Shown: one piece after another, positions 24,575 through 35,759 of the stretch
Position numbering within the stretch: the stretch's first letter is position 1
How the letters are laid out: every line of letters starts with the position of its first letter
Source: Sarcomyxa edulis
Lineage: Eukaryota; Basidiomycota; Agaricomycetes; Agaricales; Mycenaceae
Direction: 5' to 3'
Length of the DNA: 64,000 nt
Assembly (NCBI GenBank): GCA_009761415.1
Contig: QUOL01000010.1
Coordinates: 1,116,001-1,180,000, forward strand
Program-made: the position numbers and the translations under genes
The notes under the pieces: model-generated
Database searches by the model: none
What the model saw: the letters and a program-made list of their open reading frames with translations, nothing else
Told to the model about the DNA's origin: nothing

Positions 24575-26737
24575 CCTGAGCGAATATTTGGCCCAATAGG
24601 CCCTTCTAAGTGAGCCTCAAGTAGCACGAAGCAAGTCCAAGACGAAGGTGGGAAGCAGGAGGCAAAATCGCCAAAACTCGTTCACTCGCTGTCAGGCTCA
24701 ACGATTGGTGACAATCAAAGGTGTTCCGCTCAAACATTCTAATTTTTTTTGCTACACGAAATAAAGTGGGCTCGACCTCATCTTCTCTACGTTCTTGTCC
24801 TCTACAACCACAACCTCTGGCGCTACCAGCGGGCGACGCCAAAAATTGATGGCTAGCAACATTGCAACCCTTGATTATGCGATATATCTTCGAGAATGTT
24901 CGCCAGCAAAAGCCTGAGCCCAACAAACTCGAATTTCGCTTCCCAAATCATGGAAATAGTCTAGCGAACGAGCCTCATGTCAGCACAAGTAATGGGGATT
25001 CTATCTCACGAACTTGCGGAACTCACAACACTGTAATTACGACGGAAGATCGTATGATGCGGACTTCCTTGGAAGGAGCGACTTAATTGCGGACTGAGAA
25101 AAGTGCTGTCAATGGTACCTATTGTTGAAAACATCATAGCTCACCACAAAGGCATACCAAGGACATGCCGAGAGAAGGCAGAATGAGCGCATGGTGGCCA
25201 TGGTTCAGAACCAGCATCAAATCAACACACGAAGATGCCAAGGATCGTGGAATCAGACCATTGAACGGAGAGTGAATGACTTTTGTGGTGAGCGTCAGTA
25301 GAAGCTGCACAGAAAGGATTCACTGAGAGCAAGGTTCAGTAATGACAGTGGTATTCGAGCGACCGTCGCACCAGAGCTGATAGCTTCTCCTGCTGTCTCA
25401 ACAATCACGTAGCCACACAGATGGCACATTGATAAACCTTGACGGTTTTTCGAGTGTTACAGAGGAAGGTTGCCAAAGGGCTCAACAGGTCACCAATTTG
25501 TGGACAGTGCCTGCAAGTATGAACCGTCGTGAAAACACGAACAGCTGCAGTATCCAGAGGATGTAATGGGCCCTTCGTACGTATCCTAGCCGCGCGAGAA
25601 AAAATTTGGCCGGCATGGAGGAGTCGGAGGCCAAATGACAGGAAGAGACTGGGCACTTCCGTAAAGGCTCGAATACAACATACTTCGGATCCAGAATAGA
25701 GCTACATCCATCTCTTTCCCGAGGAGTTTGAGGTTCGACAGATATCTGTAGAGACCCCTTTGGCTAAGTGTGATTATCAGGAATTTCGTGGGGTCGAATG
25801 CACAAGGAACCACTGGAGCGCAATCTTCCGGAATATGATGGGTGTGTGTCGAATCACTATTATCTCGTGGTGTCCTCAGTGGACAAGAGGCCCAAGAAAT
25901 CCTGTTCCTGCAAGGTTGGCCAGAAAGCCTCAGAAAGCCCACCAGTGACATAACCTATGTGTATCGATGTCCAATGTGATGGCGACTATAACGGCAGCTT
26001 CAAATCGCAAAAAGGTACTCTTCAACAGTGTCGAGAGATGGGATGGCAACAACGCCGCTATTCGTATAGAAATGACAGATATGGATGTCTTGATGTAGTA
26101 TGAGCGAGATTCCGAGATACCCTTGAGAGATATATGGAAGAAGTGGAAGAAGAGCGTTTTGCGGCCACCGGACTTGCAATTTATTAGCTTGACAGCGAAC
26201 GTCCACTGCTCAGCCCACTCGCGCTCACCGTTTTCTCACTATTCCTCACTGTTCCTTCGCATTGTATATCTGAACACTCCCATATACATGCATGCACATA
26301 GACGTCGAATCTACTGCCCGAACGTGCATCTAATTTCGAGGGACTACTTAGGAGTCTCTGTCTTCCTGGTCCAGCCAGGTTCAAGGTCTCCAATGATATG
26401 AGCACCGGACTCGCGCTATAGGATCTGTGCCTTGACTCTCCATATAACTCGCATCATTTCCTGTCACCTTTGGGAAACCTGACCTCCCCGGAGGCCAAAG
26501 TTACAGTATTCCATCATCCGCATCACTGTTCATCTAGCTCCGAAGAAGGAACGTGCGCGCTCTGAAGTTCACCATTGGTTTCTGAGAGGTTGTACAATGG
26601 CTTGATCATACGTTGTTGTTAAATCCAAGGCGCTAGGTATAGTGTCAAAGGCTACATAATCTCAGACCGACGTGAAAGCCAAGGTGGTCCTCCTTTTCAC
26701 CCCGTACCACTACTTGGATCATTGCATACCTTCCGAA
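24575..26737. other. Gene-poor intergenic region (2.2 kb)
   Basis: No convincing gene was found between the Rco1-like and SurE-like starts. The best candidate is an 83-codon minus-strand frame at 25405-25656. It contains two spaced CxxC pairs (CRHC ... CAIC), reminiscent of a zinc ribbon but without support. The frames here are short and lack splice-linked partners. The region presumably holds the two divergent promoters and decayed sequence. Confidence 0.45.
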
Positions 26738-28281
26738 ATGTTTGCGAGAAATATCTTTGGTTTAGGTTCACTTGCCCTGGCTACCTCGGTCTCTGCACTC
26801 AACATTCTACTCACAAACGATGACAGTTGGGCTTCGTGCGTCATGATATTCCGTTCATGAAGTTCCGAAGCTCACTGACGTCTACAATATAGGGCAAATA
26901 TAAGGTAACAATCAGGTGTAACCATTGTGGGCTGCCTGAGTTGAACCGGTGGCTTTGCAGAGCGGCTTTCACTGCACTCGAGAAAGACGGACATAATGTC
27001 CTTCTAGTTGGGTTCGTCGATCTCGACTCTACGCACCACAGGTATTTCTGACTGAAATTCTCAAACAGTCCAGCCGTCCAACAATCTGGAAGGGGAGGAA
27101 CCTTCGTCCTTCCTACGACCAACATCACTGCGCCTGGTGGAGAATTCGGGAGCATCGCACCCGGAGCCCCATACTTCGGACAAGACGTGACGAACAAAAA
27201 TCTATGTACGCATGAGGTTCAATAGTAGTTGGACCGTATATATTGACTAGATGAATAGGGTACTTCAACGGGACTCCCGCTGCCACCGCAGTCTTTGCTA
27301 TAGACATCATTGCTCCCATGCATTTCGGGAAAGAGCCAATCGACCTTGTTGTTTCCGGTCCCAATGAAGGGAGCAATAATGGTCCGTTTCTCTATACCAT
27401 TAGCGGGACTATCGGTGCTGCATATGCATCCGTCGAGAGAGGCGTGAGTCGCTAAGCGTGTTCATACTTTTGACTGTCATTTATTGTACCATATTTCAGA
27501 TTCCGGCCATCGCGTTATCAGCAGGGAACGGCACGCACCGATCTTTCACCACCAACGCTGGCGCTGCAGATGATCCAGCTAATATCGCAGCAACCGTAGG
27601 TTTTCCTCCCAAGGAATGCACACGTACTTGAATTTGTGATATTTTTTTCCAGCTGACAGCAAACTTTGTCGCTGCCCTTGCACGGGGCGTTGACACCCAC
27701 AAGTCTCGTCTACTTCCCTTGGGTGTTGGTATTGGGTGAGCCATCTCCATGTCTCCCCACTACGAGTGCATCAGATGAACTTGAGTCACAGCATCAATTA
27801 CCCAGTCTTCGGTCCTGGTAATTCCTGTAAATCGGTAAGACCTCTTCATGGTATAAACCTAATTGCTTCTGACGTACTCACTCATTTTGAAGCCTCCATT
27901 CACTTTGACGCGTATGACTGGCGGAGCTTTCATTGACAAAGTATCCCTCGATCCTACCACCGGCTTCCCTGTCTCTTCGAATTTGTATGTGCTATATTCC
28001 ACATCTATCTCACATTGTATAGGCTAAATCCCATACACAGAGCCGCGCCCGGTCTGAACGTCAAATACAATGGTGTTCTGACCCTTCCAGGTCAGCGCTG
28101 ACAACTCTTTTCTATCGATATGAAGGACGCTGACAACGCACTGACTGAAGGGGAGACACCTACCAGTGCGGAGTGCAAGACTGCTGTTAGTGTGTTCTCG
28201 GTGGATTATGATGCTCCGACGATTGTTGCGGCTCCTGTTCAGGAGCATTTGTTGCCCATCATTGGGAAAAGTAAACTCTGA
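26738..28281 (+). CDS. Secreted SurE-like phosphatase (5'/3'-nucleotidase / acid phosphatase family)
   Basis: SurE-fold enzymes are metal-dependent phosphatases; fungal members are often secreted. The first exon encodes a signal peptide (MFARNIFGLGSLALATSVSA) and then the metal-binding N-terminus NILLTNDDSWAS. A 12-nt microexon (26893-26904) joins it to RAAFTALEKDGHNVLLVG. Further family motifs are QQSGRGGTF, then VVSGPNEGSNNG, and IPAIALSAG. The product ends APVQEHLLPIIGKSKL at TGA 28279. A donor-like GTAAAC at 28271 allows an alternative C-terminus. About eight introns of 50-60 nt are needed. The NDD metal triad and SGPN.G loop are intact, so activity is plausible; the substrate is not predictable. 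Confidence 0.85.
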
Positions 28282-28585
28282 GGAGCATGTATACTCACAT
28301 CCTTCCGAGAGTGATCAGCCTGCCACGCGTAGTATATCTCCTTGTTATTACCTCACAGTGAACATGGTTTGTTTGGGAATTCGTATGGATCACAAGCCAC
28401 TCAGATCAGGGAACTTCTGGGTTCTTCCGAGTCGGGGTTAGTGGCGCGCCGGGAGGCCTCTGAAGAAGCCAAGTACTTTGATAATCGCAGTTCAGAGGTC
28501 TTTACAAGGTATGCTCACTAAGTCTCATAAACCATTCGAAACCTACCGACAGAGCTCATTTATTGACTCATAGTTGTAATTGCTG
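28282..28585. other. Spacer with a coding-like stretch of unclear status
   Basis: Downstream of the SurE-like stop, one frame from about 28362 to 28510 reads without stops (NSYGSQATQIRELLGSSES, ending SSEVFTR). It finishes at a GTATGC donor-like site. The only nearby acceptor (28573) leads to early stops in every frame I tried. It may be a broken exon or a chance frame. Confidence 0.3.
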
Positions 28586-29006
28586 ATGGATCTGGGCTAT
28601 TCACTCGGAGAAAGGCTGGAGAGGGTTGGGGTCGTTCTAGACGTCCAAACCAACGATGCGACTGGTAGGGCAGACGGAGGTATTGAGCCGTCCAAAGAGT
28701 CAGATATGCTTCAAGATGCAAGCTACACAAGCATCGAAGGACTTTACAGTCTGGTGAGTCGTGACTGCACGGCGTTTAGAACGGTAGTGTCTTATCCAAT
28801 GATTATAGCGGGGAAAAGAAGACAAGGATGAAGATGCGGGCGAGGACGAGGATGATAGGGATGAGGATAGGGATGAGGATAGGGACGATAGGGACCACAG
28901 AGGCCGCAGGGACCACGATGAGGACGATAGAGATGAGGATGAGGACGACAGAAACGAAGACGAAGACGATAAGGATGAAGACGACGACGACGACGACGAC
29001 GATTAG
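28586..29006 (+). CDS. Orphan protein with long Asp/Glu/Arg-rich tail
   Basis: Two exons can be joined in frame. The first, 28586-28753 (starting MDLGYSLGERLERVGVVLD), ends at a GTGAGT donor. The second, 28809-29006, follows a TATAG acceptor, giving about 121 residues. The second exon encodes an almost pure acidic/arginine repeat (units such as DRDED and DEDD) ending in eight aspartates. This reflects a GAY/AGG microsatellite-like DNA sequence. I do not recognise a family. It could be the 3' end of a larger gene whose upstream exons are the coding-like stretch at 28362-28510, or a non-functional frame. Confidence 0.35.
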
Positions 29007-29512
29007 GGCATTGACGCTAGTGACTGAGGGGTTGTTGTCAGTATGTGACTGTCAGTAGGTGTCGAGGTAAGGTATCCCAAAATACTATTGTGTAAATCGC
29101 CGTAAAGTGTACCTCGCTTGCAAGAATCCGTCGTTGTATCTGGAGACTTCATCTGAAGGACTGCTCATTACTTAAGTCTATTAGAGCGCATACTTTCAAT
29201 CTATCCGTATACATAATGGGCCACCGACCTGGGAAGTCCAGCAGGTACTGTGCCAAATTTCTAAATCACCTCAAATGAGATCAAAGTCGACCGTTAAAAC
29301 ACTATTGCAATAGAGGCACCGTAGCTGATGTAAAGATCCCCAGATATTTAATTTTCAGATCCCACACGAATCAAGGAAAAGGACAAGAAAACGAGGACGG
29401 GTCACTGTAAAATGGTCGCGCCTGGGACGCGTTTGTTACCTCGTGATGCGTGACGTGTGACTCTCCAGACCTTTCCAGGATTCCCAGATTCAAATTCTGA
29501 ACATCATCTTTC
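29007..29512. other. Intergenic region, no gene seen
   Basis: A 506-bp AT-richer spacer upstream of the mitochondrial uL15 gene. It should hold that gene's promoter. No open frame, repeat or RNA gene could be supported. Confidence 0.45.
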
Positions 29513-30482
29513 ATGGCGTCTCGAGTGCGTACAGCCCGGGTCTCCCTTGCCAATCTCCATCCAGCCAAGGGATCGCAACATTTGGTAAGTTGATCTATCG
29601 TTCAATCATAATGGCCCTCGGTGAACTCATGCGTCTCTTTTCCTCCAGCAAAAACGAGTCGGTAGAGGTCAAGGATCGGGTTATGGTGGAACGGCAGGTC
29701 GTGGTGCAAATGGTCAAAAATCTCGTTCTGGTGCTGGAATAAGACCTGGGTTTGAGGGTGGACAGACACCTATAACGAAACTATTCCCGAAGAGAGGTTT
29801 CGTTAACAGCCAGTACGTTTCTAAATTGTGATGCAACCTACCTTCCTTCTTTTCTTACTCAGGCCTGGATAGACACGCAAAAACATGGGCCCCTGTGAAC
29901 CTGGACCGAATACAGCACTGGATAGATCAAGGTCGACTTACATCTTCCCCAGAGAAGCCTATCACGGCTCGTGAGCTCCTTTTGAGCGGGTGCATTCACG
30001 ATGTGCATGATGGTATAAAGGTCCTCGGAGACGTATGTACCTCTTGCTAGCCTCAGTTGTCTTTCATTATAACATTTCATTGCAGGGCGTACAAGACTTC
30101 CACACCCCAATCTACATAACGCCGTCTCGAGCTTCCAAGAGCGCCATCAAAGCTATAGAGGATCAGGGTGGCAAGGTCGTATGCAAATACTATAACGACC
30201 TTGCTCTTCGTGATTGTGTCAAGGGACGGACAGACCGTGTTGAGGCTGCACCAACGCGGAGGGAGGATATCGGTGCGTCTCAATGTTTCGTCCACTTTTT
30301 CTCCATGCTAACAGACTCCAACCCCAAATCTAGTCTGGTACGGCAGGGACCGCAACAGAGGATTCATGTCCCGAACTACGATCGATCGACTCGGAGACCT
30401 GCCATTCGTGGACGCACGGTGGAAATCACTATCCCAACAACTCGGTGTATGGAAAAAGCAGGAATTCGATGGACGGAAATAA
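29513..30482 (+). CDS. MRPL10: Mitochondrial large-subunit ribosomal protein uL15m
   Basis: The product starts [17 protein letters not shown] and continues into the uL15 signature [17 protein letters not shown], then [14 protein letters not shown] and LFPKRG. This Gly/Arg-rich tail-like segment contacts 23S-type rRNA. A globular C-terminal part follows: [30 protein letters not shown], and [17 protein letters not shown]. The end is [12 protein letters not shown] with TAA at 30480-30482. The basic N-terminus should target mitochondria. The intron after LFPKRG is awkward: the obvious GTACGT donor (29812) gives an early stop, and the frame is kept only with a weak GTTTCG donor about 17 nt upstream. 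The convergent PRP38 stop is 35 bp away. Confidence 0.86.
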
Positions 30483-30517
30483 TAGTACAGACAACAATCA
30501 CAGATTTGTTTCCCCCA

Positions 30518-31607
30518 TCAGCTTGGAGGAGGGTCAACCTCCATCCGGTCTGGTGATATACTGCGACTTCGTGAGCGAAATGGTGATGGTGATTTTGACC
30601 CAGAGCGTGATCGTGATCGTGATCTGGAAGGACTGCGAGAAACATAGCGGGATCCTGATTCTGAAGGTGTGCGGCTTCCTCGACTTTGACTTTTACTCCG
30701 GCTGCGGCTGCGACTCGCACTTCCTCTGCGACTGTGACCTCGACTGCTGCTCTTGCTTCTGCTTCTGCTTCTGCTCCTGCTTCTGTCCTTGTCTTCACTT
30801 TCTTCCTTGCCTTCCAGCGCATCTAATAATCGACTCTTCCTCGGACCAATATCTCCATTATCCTCCAGTACTTGTCGTTTGATCAATCTGGGTAAGATGA
30901 GATCACATACTCGTTCTTCCGTCAACAACGCGTCGACAAATTCGTCTATGAATGTGAGAGCGTATCCAGCTATTGTGAACAACAGAACAATCAGATGCAA
31001 GCCGAGCAAGAATTAGCAGCGGTACATACTCATATTCCTCACGCGCAGTTTTCTGTAATCCTTCAGCAGCGGCTCTAACAATTCGTAGACATCGACCGCT
31101 CGAAATGTCATTCTTATATATAGCGCTGCTAGTGCTCTTAGGTATCTGTAAAAGTTCGTCAAAATCATTAAACACGAACGACCGAAATGAGCGTACTTGA
31201 ATTCATCTGCCCTCAGATACTCGACCAAAATCTCCTTCTCAGGCTGGATCTGCAAGAGCTTCAGCAGTAGACATAGAAACTCCGTTGGTCTCTGGTTTCC
31301 ATAAACTCCTCCGATGAAACGTAATTCGAGTGCCTTGTCGATGAGTGTTTCCGCTAATAAGGTCAAGGATATTGAGCTAACTAATCAAGAGAACGCAAGA
31401 GAAGAGGGAGAGAACAAGGCTAACCTGTTAGTGCAAAACAGTGTTCTTTCCAGTAATTAGACTCGTATATACGGGTCCGGATGACGGTTTCGACTAAAGA
31501 CTTGGAACGAAGTCAGAACACGGTAGATTTTTTTACTTGAAATTGGGGTATACCTGGGGGTTCTGGCCATGTATCGCGAGCGCGCCAGTGACTGTTGTAT
31601 TGGCCAT
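30518..31607 (-). CDS. PRP38: Pre-mRNA splicing factor PRP38 (PRPF38A-like) with RS domain
   Basis: Prp38 is part of the U4/U6-U5 tri-snRNP and is needed for spliceosome activation. The start MANTTVTGALAIHGQNPQ joins after an intron to FLVETVIRTRIYESNYWKE. The conserved core then continues with LIDKALELRFIGGVYG, then FLCLLLKLLQIQPEKEI and YLRALAALYIRMTF, and ends in RLIKRQVLEDNGDI. A C-terminal domain of about 100 residues is almost entirely Arg-Ser dipeptides, ending ISPDRMEVDPPPS. Yeast Prp38 lacks such a tail, whereas metazoan and many basidiomycete proteins carry it. At least four introns are visible. The ATG at 31607 gives the family's usual N-terminus. Confidence 0.93.
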
Positions 31608-31917
31608 GGGTAGACGACGATAGTGGGGCTGGGAGTGGCGAGGCCGGTGAGGAACCTGGATGGAAGAATTTGGAAAGAACTTTGAAGTTCGATTCGTTCG
31701 AAGCTTGATTGGACGGGTCACGTGCTTTGAAGTCACGGCCTAATTTGGACCTTTGTCGATGTTAGATCGGAAGGCGTACGCGACTGTGACATCGTGACTG
31801 TGACACTCTTTCCTTGAACTTTCATCTACTCTGTATTGAGTTGGTATTGAGTCTCAATGTTCTTACGGTCGACGTCGGTAATTGACTCTTTCCAGAAGTT
31901 CTGAATGAGTGGAGTGT
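31608..31917. other. Spacer between PRP38 and an unrecognised leftward gene
   Basis: This 310-bp interval contains the PRP38 promoter and the 3' end of the next leftward gene. A short direct repeat TGTGACATCGTGACTGTGAC occurs around 31786-31804. No gene is seen. Confidence 0.4.
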
Positions 31918-32659
31918 CTATAGAACACTAATAGAAATATCATTTATAGCATCCTCGTGACTTGTGCCTCTCTGACTACTTACCCGCAGCCTCGGCGTGG
32001 TCAACGGATTACGAGGTTCACGTATGCTCAACCGTTCAAATGCCTGGTTACGGACCAATACTAATTCAAGGAAATATACAGGGATCAAAGGCGGTAATCT
32101 TCCGAATGGCACTATATCGAAAAGTACGGTAGGTGTCCGACACGCACCGAAATGAAAGTCTGGTCCTTGGAAGAAGCAACAATATGTCCTACTGGAAATC
32201 AGAACTCTGATATACTCCTCGGGCGCACACACGCCAGCTGACAATCGAAGAGTTCGATCGGCGGCGGACTGAGCATGTGAGATTTACATACATCCTGGCC
32301 CGGAGGGCAACTGCTCATTCCTACTTGACATCAGGCTACTAGCTTTTGTTTTGTCATAGAACCACAGTGTAATCCTGTTGAGACTTGGTAAGTTGGATAC
32401 AGCTCCATAATTGAACATCTGACCGTGTGCACCATGGTGAGTCATTCTTGAGGTAAATCTTGATTCTGACAATATCGACAATGCTCATAAGGTTGACTTC
32501 TCGCATCCGCTCACTCGCCTCTGTTCCGAACATCGGTATCTGTTTCTCGCCGAGACAAACTATCGGAGTACCCTCGAATTATGGTCATGTGTATGAGTCG
32601 ACCATATCGACTGTCACTTCGCCAACATCTTGTTGCTTCCCTCTGAAGGATCTAGGCAT
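31918..32659 (-). CDS. Predicted protein of unknown function
   Basis: A minus-strand gene is inferred from three coding-like exons. The first starts MPRSFRGKQQDVGE (ATG at 32659). It can be joined through a 45-nt GTGACA...CGAG intron to GTPIVCLGEKQIPMFG and then SIVDIVRIKIYLKN. A second exon has SLNRITLWFYDKTKAS (about 32284-32400). A third reads EEYIRVLISSRTYCCF, then FDIVPFGRLPPLIPVYF, and stops at 31918. The residue composition is protein-like, with hydrophobic beta-type stretches, and splice sites are close to the frame edges. I recognise no domain, and the join between exons one and two is not settled. The start lies beside the TATA box of the rightward gene. Confidence 0.4.
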
Positions 32660-32669
32660 GGTGAAGTAA

Positions 32670-32787
32670 TATAAATACTGTCACCGTCTACCTGTTTTCT
32701 CCATCCCCAATCTCTTACATCCCTCCAAAGGTATGCTCCATATCCTCTATCTCTCCTCACAGTGATTGATTCCACTCTTGACTGCAG
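32670..32787 (+). promoter_or_regulatory. TATA box and 5'-UTR intron of the small beta-rich protein gene
   Basis: TATAAATA lies at 32670-32677, followed by CT-rich sequence where transcription would start (near 32700). An intron-like GTATGC...CTGCAG segment at 32731-32787 (57 nt) lies wholly upstream of the ATG at 32876. A strong TATA box plus a leader intron is typical of highly expressed basidiomycete genes. Positions are inferred from sequence only. Confidence 0.55.
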
Positions 32788-32875
32788 ATCAACAGCTGCA
32801 GCCTTCTCATTTGTCAGTCTGACACCCTGATTCTATCTTCCCTATACTCCCACTGAACTTTCGTCAACCAGAACA

Positions 32876-33350
32876 ATGTCCACCCCCAACGCAAATGTCA
32901 CCGGTACTATTGCCATCCGCGGCCTTGACGGAAAGTACATGAAGGTCACCAGCACCAACGGCCTCGAATTTGGCAACCAGAAGCTTGACGATAACTCGAA
33001 ATTCACCGTCAAGACTGGGAGCAACGGGAAGTTCTCTTTGATAGGTATCTGATATGAGTCTTGTTGTATCGAACTATGTTCTGACTATTGCATCGGAAGG
33101 CCCCAACGAGAAGTACGTCAATATGTACTACATCAACGACGTCAAATGCGAGGGACCTGGCGGTGGGCTCAGCATGGGGATCATCTACCTCGCCGATGGC
33201 CAAGTTAACTTTACCATCACTGGGTACCAAGGCCAGGATGGGCGTACCAGGTTTTTGTCCAGCCAGGCTGGGTCGGAGGCGTACAATGGTTCGTTGAAGG
33301 TGCAGGAGTTTGAGGATATCACTTGCAGATTCACGGTCCAAAACCTCTGA
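32876..33350 (+). CDS. Small beta-rich (possibly beta-trefoil/fascin-like) protein, 139 residues
   Basis: Exons 32876-33044 and 33100-33350 join at SLIG|PNEKY to give 139 residues (MSTPNANVTGTIAIRGLDGK...FTVQNL). There is no signal peptide or membrane segment. Short alternating beta-type stretches recur, with GKYMKVTSTNG near the start and EKYVNMYYIND later, a spacing that resembles beta-trefoil or fascin-like small proteins such as mushroom lectins. This is a fold impression, not a family match, and no sugar-binding site was identified. The compact gene with TATA box and leader intron suggests high expression, perhaps in fruiting bodies or in response to stress. Confidence 0.7.
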
Positions 33351-33526
33351 ATACATACGAGAATATTCTGTAACAATATACAAGTTGATCCAAAGTTGAT
33401 CAGTCGATTTGCATTGATAGTACTCGATTCTGTAAGAAGAACCACAAACCTTATTCTGTTTACATACGATCCTATTGCCAAACTACCTTCACCGAAATCT
33501 ATTTTGGTGGCTGTCTCCTGATTCTT

Positions 33527-35548
33527 ATGCGCATGCCACTTCGTCCGTTAATCACCATCTGTGGTACTACAGGAGTTGGAAAGTCAAATCTTGCAATTGA
33601 TCTCGCTCTACATCTTGCTCAAGGAAACCACAAACATGGCTGGAACGGTGCAAGGATCATCAATGCTGACTCGATGCAGGTTTACGCTGGCATGGACCTC
33701 ATCACTAACAAAGTTCCAGAATCAGAGATGAGAGGCGTCGAGCATCTTTTGATGGGGTTCAAACGTCCTGGAGAACAATATGTCGTGGGAGAATGGGTGG
33801 AGGATGCAATGAAGTTGGTGAGTTCGGTACTATCAGGCCATTCATCCCGTATTGATCAGGTTTCAGATTGAGGAGACTCATTCAAGACGCGAAATACCCA
33901 TTGTAGTTGGAGGGACGGCGTACTGGATCCAACATCTTCTCTTTCCAGGCCGTCTCGTCGGTTCATCAACACCTTCTGGAAACACCACACCTACGAATCC
34001 AGATATCTCACCCCGCACAATGTCCGATGATCTGGCCAAAACTATTTCTCAGCTACCTCCAGAGCTTTTAGACCTCTTCAACACCCTCCCAGACCAATAT
34101 CCATCCGCAAGGGAGAACCCCGAAGCAGCATTGACACTCCACAACCTCATCGAAGCGCTCGATCCAATAGTGGCTAAGAGATGGCATTGGAAAGATACTA
34201 GGAGGGTATTGAGAAGCATTGAGATATTGAAGACGACGGGAAGGAGAGCCAGTGAGATCATCGAAGAACAGTCGAAGAGTACATTAAAACCACGGCAAGT
34301 CATCGCTGGTCTACTCTTGTCTCTCTATACTAATCCATGGGTTTAGATATCGGACACTCTGTTTCTGGCTCTACGCAAAACCAGACGTCCTGAACGCACG
34401 GTTGAACGCACGTGTAGACAACATGATTGAAGTACGTTCTGGCTACAAAGAGAAACAAAGATCATGAAACTCACATTACGCTAGCAAGGCCTCTTGGATG
34501 AAATTCGTACGCTCCAACGAATGGCCAGCAGTGCTTCATCTGAGGATTCCCAAGCCACGGATTATACACTCGGCATATACCAGTCCATCGGTAGGTGCCG
34601 CGTCCAGTCACCTATCAAACAGCGATTGACGAGACCATACACTCAAGGATATAGAGAATTCCATCAATATCTGTGCTCTCCCGAGTCCCCCGAAAAAGAA
34701 AAGGCTTTCGATGAAGCCGTCGATAGGATGAAAATGTCGACACGTCAATACGCGAAGAGACAGATATCATGGATCAGGAATAAACTAGTCCCTGCGATTC
34801 GGACCGCCAATGCAGCGGTTATCAGCGATTCCAGTGCTGATAAAGGTGAACCAAGGGAGAGTGAAACTTCCTTCTACCTCCTCGACGCCACTGGTACGCC
34901 AATTCTTCGCACATGTTAGATCTTCCCCTGACAGATCCTTTGCTCATCTACCACATAGAATTGGGCGATAAATGGATATCGGATGTGAGGGAGCCTGCTA
35001 TACGTATTACGGAAGGTGAGTCGGTGGGAGGTGTACCTTGTTCCATCCTATCTGCTGCAGACCGTGATAGTGTCCGAGATTGGCGATCGACTACTAATTA
35101 CTAACGATTAGATTTCCTATCACAACCCGACGACGATGACGACGACGCCCGGCCGCTTCCAGACCCACTGAGTCTCTCAGAAACTGCTCGCGAGATGCTG
35201 ACTATCGCAAAGAAAGATACGAAGTACGTGCCATGATCGTCATCTTCTTCGAGACGATATCATAACAGACATTCTCCTTCTCACCTTAGTCCACTATCTG
35301 TCCTCGCCGCACATAATCTCATGATCTGCCCGGTTTGTACACTCGATAAAGATAAACCAGTTATGATCGAGGAAGGGTCACAGTGGGAGGTCCATCGGAT
35401 GACTCAATCGCATAAGCGACTTGCGAATAAGGAGCAGAACGACCTGAAGTATCAGGCGATCCGGGAGCAAAAGAGGTTGGAGAAGGAAGAGAGGGAAAGA
35501 CAAAAAAGCTGCGAGCAGCAGCCTTCAGACGTAGATCTACCTCCATAA
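33527..35548 (+). CDS. MOD5: tRNA dimethylallyltransferase (isopentenyltransferase)
   Basis: This enzyme adds a dimethylallyl group to A37 of certain tRNAs in mitochondria and cytosol. The P-loop is at the N-terminus: [20 protein letters not shown]. It is followed by [18 protein letters not shown], which binds substrate, and [16 protein letters not shown]. The tRNA-binding part has [14 protein letters not shown] and [11 protein letters not shown], then [10 protein letters not shown] and [18 protein letters not shown] linker rich in aspartate ([16 protein letters not shown]) precedes a C-terminal matrin/U1-like zinc finger, [10 protein letters not shown]...HRMTQSHKR, typical of eukaryotic members. 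At least five introns are inferred. Start is MRMPLRPL at 33527, with a second Met two codons on. Stop is at 35546-35548. Confidence 0.92.
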
Positions 35549-35759
35549 TGATCACAATGAAACGTGTTCTGTGGACGTGTCTCCTCTTTTCGTATCAAAT
35601 AAATATTATTACTGTCAAAACGTTTCGCAGGACAGGCGGTTTGTACATGGGTCAGGAGTGGGATGAGACCTGCCTACTATTGAGAACTATTCATATTTGA
35701 AACTGAACAAGCATATTGTTGTGTTACGTGGGAATCAGAAAAAGAAACTGTTCAATGAA

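Noticed and set aside
25405..25656. Zinc-ribbon-like frame with two CxxC pairs
   Set aside because: Cys spacing is irregular, composition is not protein-like outside these pairs, and no linked exons were found.
30445..30882. Plus-strand Cys-rich frame resembling a small secreted protein
   Set aside because: It lies antisense to the Arg-Ser repeats of PRP38, where AGC/CGA codons give Cys and Ser on the reverse strand.
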